A DNA stretch of 10,402 nucleotides from JAZNGX01 sp045576675. GTDB taxonomy: Bacteria > Bacillota > Clostridia > Monoglobales > Firm-18. The translations under genes and the position numbers were made by a program. Location: positions 1 to 10,402 of the forward strand of contig JAZNGX010000029.1 of assembly GCA_045576675.1 (NCBI GenBank), read 5' to 3'. Below are positions 7,472-10,402 of the stretch, one piece after another (position 1 is the stretch's first letter; each line of letters opens with the position of its first letter). The notes beneath the pieces were generated by a model, which ran no database searches, was not told where the DNA came from, and saw only the letters and a program-made list of their open reading frames with translations.

Positions 7472-8206
7472 TTACCACTCCAGCCACTTGAATTTATGCA
7501 AAAACTTCCCATACAATTTATCATATAGTTTTACGCCTACAATACGTTTTACAAACAAAGTTCTTTTTGCAGATTTCGATGTCCACGATGCGCAAAAATG
7601 ATGTATTGAATAAGTGTTATCAGTTATTTTTTTCTTTCCTGTGTAATACTTAATAGGACAAAGATAATCCTCTGGAAGAAAACGAATCCCCATAAAAATC
7701 TGTTCTTTATTGTCCAAATCCAGACCAAGCTTAACCATAGTTTCAGTATTTCTGTCAGGGCATGGGGTCATATCATAGCTTCCGTCAGGACGGATAAAAG
7801 ATATATCGTCATAATCTGCAAGCAATGCACCCACCAGCTCGTTTCCCTTTTCGCAGGCAAAGCCAAGCCCTGTTGAAACGACTCCATTATCATCAAAACC
7901 CATATAACCGTTTTCTTCAATAAGGTTATCAAGCGGTTTTATAAGCTCAACATCCGTGTCAAGATAAATGCCGCCGTCGTTATACAATACCTTTAGTCTT
8001 ACGTAATCACTGACAAAAGCCCATTTGCCTGCATCATACGCCTCTTTTGCATATCTGTTTTCAGACACATCAAAGTTTTCTTCATTCCAACAAACTATTT
8101 TGTAATCAGGGCAGTATCTTTTCCAGCTGTTTATACATTTTTCTGCAAGTGCAGGCATTTTACCATTCCCAAACCAGCAATAGTGAATTACTTTTGGAAT
8201 ACTCAT
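7472..8206 (-). CDS. DXD glycosyltransferase, GT32-like (Gly_transf_sug family)
   Basis: This is a 244-residue cytoplasmic GT-A glycosyltransferase of the family with a 'sugar-binding region containing DXD motif', common in capsule loci. The N-terminus IPKVIHYCWFG (3-13) carries the family IPK-IH-WFG signature. SWKRYCPDY (27-35) and W40 follow. FVSDYVRLKVLYNDGGIYLDTDVE (64-87) holds the S-D-x-x-R-x-x-x-L helix and the metal-binding D83-T-D85. A C-terminal HHFCASW segment near 197-203 matches the usual H-x-x-x-S-W end motif. All expected residues are present, so the enzyme should be active; the donor sugar is unknown. The start codon overlaps the flippase stop as TAATG. The best SD is a GGGGG run at 8218-8222, eleven bases away, so coupling to upstream translation probably matters. 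It likely adds a sugar to the lipid-linked repeat unit before flipping. Confidence 0.92.
   Translation of the reverse strand: MSIPKVIHYCWFGNGKMPALAEKCINSWKRYCPDYKIVCWNEENFDVSENRYAKEAYDAGKWAFVSDYVRLKVLYNDGGIYLDTDVELIKPLDNLIEENGYMGFDDNGVVSTGLGFACEKGNELVGALLADYDDISFIRPDGSYDMTPCPDRNTETMVKLGLDLDNKEQIFMGIRFLPEDYLCPIKYYTGKKKITDNTYSIHHFCASWTSKSAKRTLFVKRIVGVKLYDKLYGKFLHKFKWLEW
7478..7481 (-). promoter_or_regulatory. SD GGAG favouring the GTG start at 7469
   Basis: GGAG lies inside the last codons of the GT32-like gene, eight bases before GTG 7469. In-frame GTGs at 7478 and 7487 either overlap it or lie upstream of it. This favours 7469 and implies coupling across the TAA-TT-GTG junction. Confidence 0.55.
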
Positions 8207-9711
8207 TAATTCTTATTCCCCCTGTATAATTCGATAATAGTTTTAAAAGCACTTCTGTTAAACACAAAATTAACAAGCAAATATAATGCTGCAATCCAGA
8301 CAGAATGCACAATTCCATTAAGCAGCAGCTTAAAAAAAGAAACATTACTGAAGGAATCAACAAAAAACACTGCCATAACAAAAGCAAAAACTAAACTATT
8401 TACAATCAATATTTTATATGTACAAAACTGACTTCTGTTTAAAACCTTTTTGTTAGAATAATAAACAGTAACTATTCCGCGATAAACAAGTGCCGCAATT
8501 GTACCCAAAATTGCTCCGCAAATTCCCATATATAAAATTGCAACAATAGATACTGTTATATTTATAACCATTTCCAAAATCGCATACAAACGGGTTTTTT
8601 CAAAATCTCCCGAATATTCTATAACACCATTCGCAGGCAGCTTACAATTTGCAATTAAATTCATTATTACAAAAAGTAACAGAAGAAACATATTTGTATA
8701 CTGAGCGTCGTTTATTCCGCTTGTGTATATCTGAATCAACGGCAATAAAAACACTGCCATAAGCGTATAAATTATGTATGTTACCATTACATAAAATGCT
8801 TCATACACGTTAAATACCTTGTCAAACTTTTTCCTATCTGTATGAAACATCTGACCCAAGGCAAATGTAAAAGACGAAACTAAACTTGTTATAAAATTCT
8901 GCACCTGCGAAAAGAAAATATTATATATAGCATAAATGCTTACCGCCTTAAAATCACACAGGACAGAAATAAGCAATACATCAGTATTATTAAATACCAT
9001 ACCTGAAAGCTGATGCATCAAAACCGAATTCTTTTGCGAAATTGCCTCAAAATCAGGTTTTGCTTTAAAATCAAGCCATTTATATCTGCTTTTAGCATAA
9101 AAATACAAATACCCAAGCTGAACAAGTGCAATTATGCAATATACAAGCTGAATAAGGATAAGGCTATCTGTTAAAATCAAAACGAGAATCTTGCCAACAT
9201 TCGATGCAAGCTGTAATGCAGTTTCGGCATTATTTATCACATACTTTCTGCCATCAACCTCCATAAGAATTCTATATTTTGCCTGAACAAAATAGCTGAA
9301 CAATGATGGTATTGCATTTAGTATTACTAAAAAAAACAAAACATTGCTGTTTATAGAGGTTGGTATCAGATAAGCGTATACAACTGCAATAACAAGCACA
9401 ATAGCTGAATATATTACGCCTGTTTTTTTATAATAAGAGTTTGTTGCAGATAATACTGCACTTGCACTCCCGTAATCCTTTTCACCAATCTTTTTATATA
9501 GTGCCTGAGTTGTAGCAAGTCCGACGCCCGCCTCCAAAAGACCCATATATGTAAAAATCTGTTTTATGCTTGACAGTACGCCATTGACTTCAGACCCGAA
9601 ATTTTCAAGATATAATCTTGGCAAAAGAAAACTCAGCGATATCAGCACTAACTGGTATACGAGCGAAGATATCAAATTGTTTTTTATTCTCGAATCCTTA
9701 TCAGCCAACAC
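8206..9711 (-). CDS. Wzx-like polysaccharide flippase (MOP superfamily)
   Basis: This 501-residue polytopic protein has about 12-14 hydrophobic segments across its length, as expected for Wzx/PST members of the MOP exporter superfamily, which move undecaprenyl-linked repeat units across the membrane. The N-terminal family signature is clear: RIKNNLISSLVYQ, then LPRLYLENFGSEVNGVLSSI (30-49), then YMGLLEAGVGLATTQALYK (55-73). A polar loop NNTDVLLISV (241-250) matches the usual N-x-x-D position in the middle of these proteins. The gene lies between an acetyltransferase and a glycosyltransferase gene. The start is GTG at 9711, where AAGGAGG leaves a spacing of only four. The next codon is TTG at 9708, with spacing seven, so a start one codon later is possible. 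The stop overlaps the next start as TAATG. No frameshift is seen. Confidence 0.93.
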   Translation of the reverse strand: MLADKDSRIKNNLISSLVYQLVLISLSFLLPRLYLENFGSEVNGVLSSIKQIFTYMGLLEAGVGLATTQALYKKIGEKDYGSASAVLSATNSYYKKTGVIYSAIVLVIAVVYAYLIPTSINSNVLFFLVILNAIPSLFSYFVQAKYRILMEVDGRKYVINNAETALQLASNVGKILVLILTDSLILIQLVYCIIALVQLGYLYFYAKSRYKWLDFKAKPDFEAISQKNSVLMHQLSGMVFNNTDVLLISVLCDFKAVSIYAIYNIFFSQVQNFITSLVSSFTFALGQMFHTDRKKFDKVFNVYEAFYVMVTYIIYTLMAVFLLPLIQIYTSGINDAQYTNMFLLLLFVIMNLIANCKLPANGVIEYSGDFEKTRLYAILEMVINITVSIVAILYMGICGAILGTIAALVYRGIVTVYYSNKKVLNRSQFCTYKILIVNSLVFAFVMAVFFVDSFSNVSFFKLLLNGIVHSVWIAALYLLVNFVFNRSAFKTIIELYRGNKN

Positions 9712-9714
9712 GCC

Positions 9715-9722
9715 ACCTCCTT
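9715..9722 (-). promoter_or_regulatory. Strong SD AAGGAGGT before the flippase gene
   Basis: This is the longest SD match in the window and stands in its longest gap (46 bases). It lies four bases from GTG 9711 and seven from TTG 9708, so it does not settle which of the two is used. It suggests that the flippase is initiated independently rather than by coupling to the acetyltransferase gene. Confidence 0.7.
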
Positions 9723-9757
9723 AAACCAACAAAAACCGCAATGATTTTAAGCGGCAA

Positions 9758-10300
9758 TCATACACAGTTACAAATATAACCATCTGTAGCATTCTCTTTA
9801 TTAATTATTTTTCCGGGATTTCCTATAACGACACTATGGTCAGGCACATCAAAATTAACATAGGCAAGTGGTGCAATAAGTACATCGCTACCTATTTTAA
9901 CATTTCCAACTATAACGGCATTTGTTCCTATCCAGCAATTGTCAGAAATTTCAGGTGCTCCTTTCCTTTTTCCGCGATTTTCCGTACCTATAGTAACACC
10001 TGTGCCAATATTTATATTCTTGCCTAAAACTGCATCAGGGTGAATTATAACACGTCCAAGATGCCCTATATAAAATCCTTCACCAATGCTTGTTCTTGCC
10101 GGTATCTGAATCTTTGTTCTGTTTGACAGGCGCATAAGCCTTAACATATAAAAAAGCTTTAGCGGCAGAAATTTACATACATTTGCTTTTCTGAACACGG
10201 ACAGATATTTAATTTCAAGAGGACGGAAAATCTTTTTTAAAAAAGGTTCTCCACTTTCACCATAATACCTGTATAGGTCTTTTTTAAAAACACTGTTCAT
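9758..10300 (-). CDS. Left-handed beta-helix O-acetyltransferase (serine acetyltransferase/WcaB-like)
   Basis: This 180-residue protein has a helical N-terminus of about 60 residues followed by hexapeptide repeats forming a left-handed beta-helix. The core runs IPARTSIGEGFYIGHLGRVI (66-85), H87-PDAVLGKNINIGTGVTIG, then APEISDNCWIGTNAVIVGNVKIGSDVLIAPLAYV and finally IGNPGKII. H80 in IGHLG aligns by eye with the catalytic His of CysE-type enzymes, so acetyl transfer from acetyl-CoA to a hydroxyl is likely. It is much shorter than true CysE and lacks its large helical domain. In this setting it more probably acetylates a sugar of the repeat unit than serine. The C-terminus ends in an unusual C-N-C-V. 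The ATG at 10300 lies two bases after the stop of the GtrA-like gene, with only a weak purine-rich SD region, so coupling is likely. The acceptor sugar is unknown. Confidence 0.86.
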   Translation of the reverse strand: MNSVFKKDLYRYYGESGEPFLKKIFRPLEIKYLSVFRKANVCKFLPLKLFYMLRLMRLSNRTKIQIPARTSIGEGFYIGHLGRVIIHPDAVLGKNINIGTGVTIGTENRGKRKGAPEISDNCWIGTNAVIVGNVKIGSDVLIAPLAYVNFDVPDHSVVIGNPGKIINKENATDGYICNCV

Positions 10301-10302
10301 AG

Positions 10303-10402
10303 TTATTTCACACTCGTTTTTCTTTCAAGAAATACTTTTCTCGTTATAAAATTATAAACCGGAACAATTACCATAGCAATAAATTTTACTATTAAATAAC
10401 AC
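10303..10402 (-). CDS. C-terminal fragment of a GtrA-like membrane protein (5' part outside window)
   Basis: An open frame enters from the right edge and ends with TAA at 10303, giving the last 32 residues. It reads as one hydrophobic helix followed by a basic tail: VKFIAMVIVPVYNFITRKVF, then LERKTSVK. The GtrA family of small four-helix proteins typically ends this way, with an N-F/Y near the last helix followed by K-x-V/W-F. GtrA proteins are thought to help move polyprenyl-phosphate-linked sugars across the membrane. The fragment is too short for certainty; another small membrane protein of a glycan locus remains possible. It is the most upstream gene seen and is spaced two bases from the acetyltransferase start. 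Confidence 0.5.
   Translation of the reverse strand, partial: CYLIVKFIAMVIVPVYNFITRKVFLERKTSVK

Noticed and set aside
8160..8387. Minus-strand 75-codon frame across the flippase/GT32-like junction
   Set aside because: It is out of frame with both clear genes, and its product is Leu- and Cys-rich with no recognisable pattern.
9731..9754. Intrinsic terminator between the acetyltransferase and flippase genes
   Set aside because: The stem is only four to five pairs with an 11-base loop and a five-T run, too weak to call a terminator. It is kept only as a low-interest observation.
9836..10027. Plus-strand 63-codon frame opposite the acetyltransferase
   Set aside because: It lies opposite hexapeptide repeats, whose periodic codons readily create open antisense frames.
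9758..10300. True serine acetyltransferase (cysE) for cysteine synthesis
   Set aside because: The protein lacks the large N-terminal helical domain of CysE, and its neighbours are all glycan genes, so a sugar acetyltransferase is more likely.
1..10402. Mobile element, CRISPR array, tRNA or phage signature
   Set aside because: Reading both strands gave no transposase, no spaced direct repeats, no cloverleaf-like segment and no phage structural gene.

Overview
This window is part of one surface-polysaccharide biosynthesis operon. Every gene I can support is on the minus strand, so transcription runs from right (10402) to left (1). The DNA is AT-rich, TGA works as a normal stop, Shine-Dalgarno (SD) sites of the AGGAGG type precede several genes, and the protein families (Wzx-type flippase, short WbaP-type phosphoglycosyl transferase, GT4 enzyme with a YkuE-like phosphoesterase) fit a low-GC Firmicute, most likely an anaerobic gut-type Clostridium relative (Ruminococcus/Eubacterium-like). 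The genus is inference. No phage, IS element, tRNA, rRNA or CRISPR was seen. Proteins not supplied pre-translated were translated by hand, so small errors are possible.

Layout in transcription order: the 3' end of a GtrA-like small membrane protein (10303-10402, cut by the window edge); a left-handed beta-helix O-acetyltransferase (9758-10300); a multi-pass Wzx-like flippase (8206-9711); a DXD glycosyltransferase of the GT32-like sugar-binding-region family (7472-8206); a multi-pass GtrII-like glycosyltransferase (5925-7469); a ChbG/YdjC-type deacetylase (5058-5924); the initiating phosphoglycosyl transferase (4378-5058); a GT4 glycosyltransferase (3245-4363); a membrane-anchored metallophosphoesterase with an unusual cytoplasmic N-terminal domain (2014-3225); and two successive Wzz-like chain-length/co-polymerase proteins (581-1993, and 1-570, which runs off the left edge). 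Genes overlap or lie 0-46 bases apart. There is no non-coding stretch over 50 bases, and no convincing promoter or terminator.

Likely joint action: the phosphoglycosyl transferase loads the first sugar phosphate onto undecaprenyl phosphate. The GT4 and GT32-like enzymes extend the unit on the cytoplasmic face. The deacetylase and acetyltransferase tailor acetyl groups. The Wzx-like protein flips the unit. The GtrII-like enzyme, possibly with the GtrA-like protein, adds sugar from a lipid carrier outside. The Wzz-like pair sets polymer length. No Wzy polymerase or Wzz-partner tyrosine kinase is visible and they may lie outside the window.

The most unusual item is the metallophosphoesterase. 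Its first ~80 residues resemble DnaA domain I in pattern, its single membrane helix should place the catalytic domain outside the cell, and its usual GNH(D/E) motif reads GNNE.
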